From positions 1 through 6,689 of the forward strand of contig JAKAHI010000072.1 of the NCBI GenBank assembly GCA_021815065.1: DNA of 6,689 bases. The letters are read 5' to 3'. The stretch comes from a bacterium. Lineage in GTDB: Bacteria > JAMCPX01. Both the position numbers and the translations under genes were made by a program. The notes beneath the pieces were generated by a model, which searched no databases, was not told the DNA's origin, and saw nothing but the letters and a program-made list of their open reading frames with translations. The first letter of the stretch is position 1. The number at the start of each line of letters is the position of its first letter. Of this stretch, positions 6,554 to 6,689 are shown piece after piece.

Positions 6554-6689
6554 AAAAATCCGTTTCGCCCTTGCCGAGTATTCCGGTAATTATAAACTTT
6601 ATTCCGGCTTTGTATCCGGACTGTTGTTTCTTGAACCTTACAAGATAAACCGTATCCCATGAGCTAATCCACGGGAAAAATCCTTTTAT
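6552..6689 (-). CDS. C-terminal end of an unrecognised protein, 5' part outside the window
   Basis: A minus-strand frame is open from the window edge to a TAA at 6554-6552, giving 45 residues: IKGFFPWISSWDTVYLVRFK, then a basic tail with KKQQSGYKAGIKF, ending LGKGETDF. Reasons to believe it: no stop occurs before the TAA, the residues look protein-like, and the TAA sits directly on the exbB ribosome-binding site, as expected for adjacent operon genes. It also explains why the alternative 40-residue extension of exbB in another frame is not real. The fragment is too short to name a family. Confidence 0.6.
   Translation of the reverse strand: MKGFFPWISSWDTVYLVRFKKQQSGYKAGIKFIITGILGKGETDF

Overview
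The window comes from a Gram-negative, respiring bacterium. It encodes an inner-membrane ExbB/ExbD energy-transducing pair, two predicted lipoproteins and an exported protein that looks like an outer-membrane barrel. Composition is near-balanced GC. A cytochrome bd-like membrane pair with a fused c-type haem domain is a style I associate with Nitrospirota and related deltaproteobacterial lineages. That placement is an inference; the window contains no rRNA or other marker gene.

Plus strand, 1-2214: two adjacent, paralogous, polytopic proteins related to cytochrome bd oxidase subunit I (CydA). The first enters the window already under way and ends in a monohaem cytochrome c domain (CSACH, with a downstream Met ligand). 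The second follows with a strong Shine-Dalgarno sequence overlapping the first gene's stop. The two copies have kept different parts of the canonical haem-ligand set, so they probably act together as one heteromeric quinol/cytochrome c-linked redox complex.

A 110-bp gap (2215-2324) separates them from a convergent minus-strand gene set; it shows only a weak hairpin.

Minus strand, reading from 6689 down to 2325: the 3' end of an unrecognised gene; an ExbB/TolQ/MotA-family proton-channel protein; an ExbD/TolR-family protein; a 98-bp spacer; a predicted lipoprotein ending in an SbsA-type Ig-like domain; a lipoprotein with a YVTN-type beta-propeller; and a 249-residue exported, probable outer-membrane beta-barrel protein. 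Spacings are 11 nt, 6 nt, 98 nt, 5 nt and 3 nt, so this reads as one or two transcription units. No TonB, TolA or TonB-dependent receptor is visible.

Interpretation: the minus-strand set is a cell-envelope locus, with an inner-membrane proton-driven motor next to two surface or periplasmic lipoproteins and a barrel. Whether the motor serves the lipoprotein/barrel module is a hypothesis based on linkage only. No tRNA, rRNA, CRISPR array, insertion sequence or integrase was seen.
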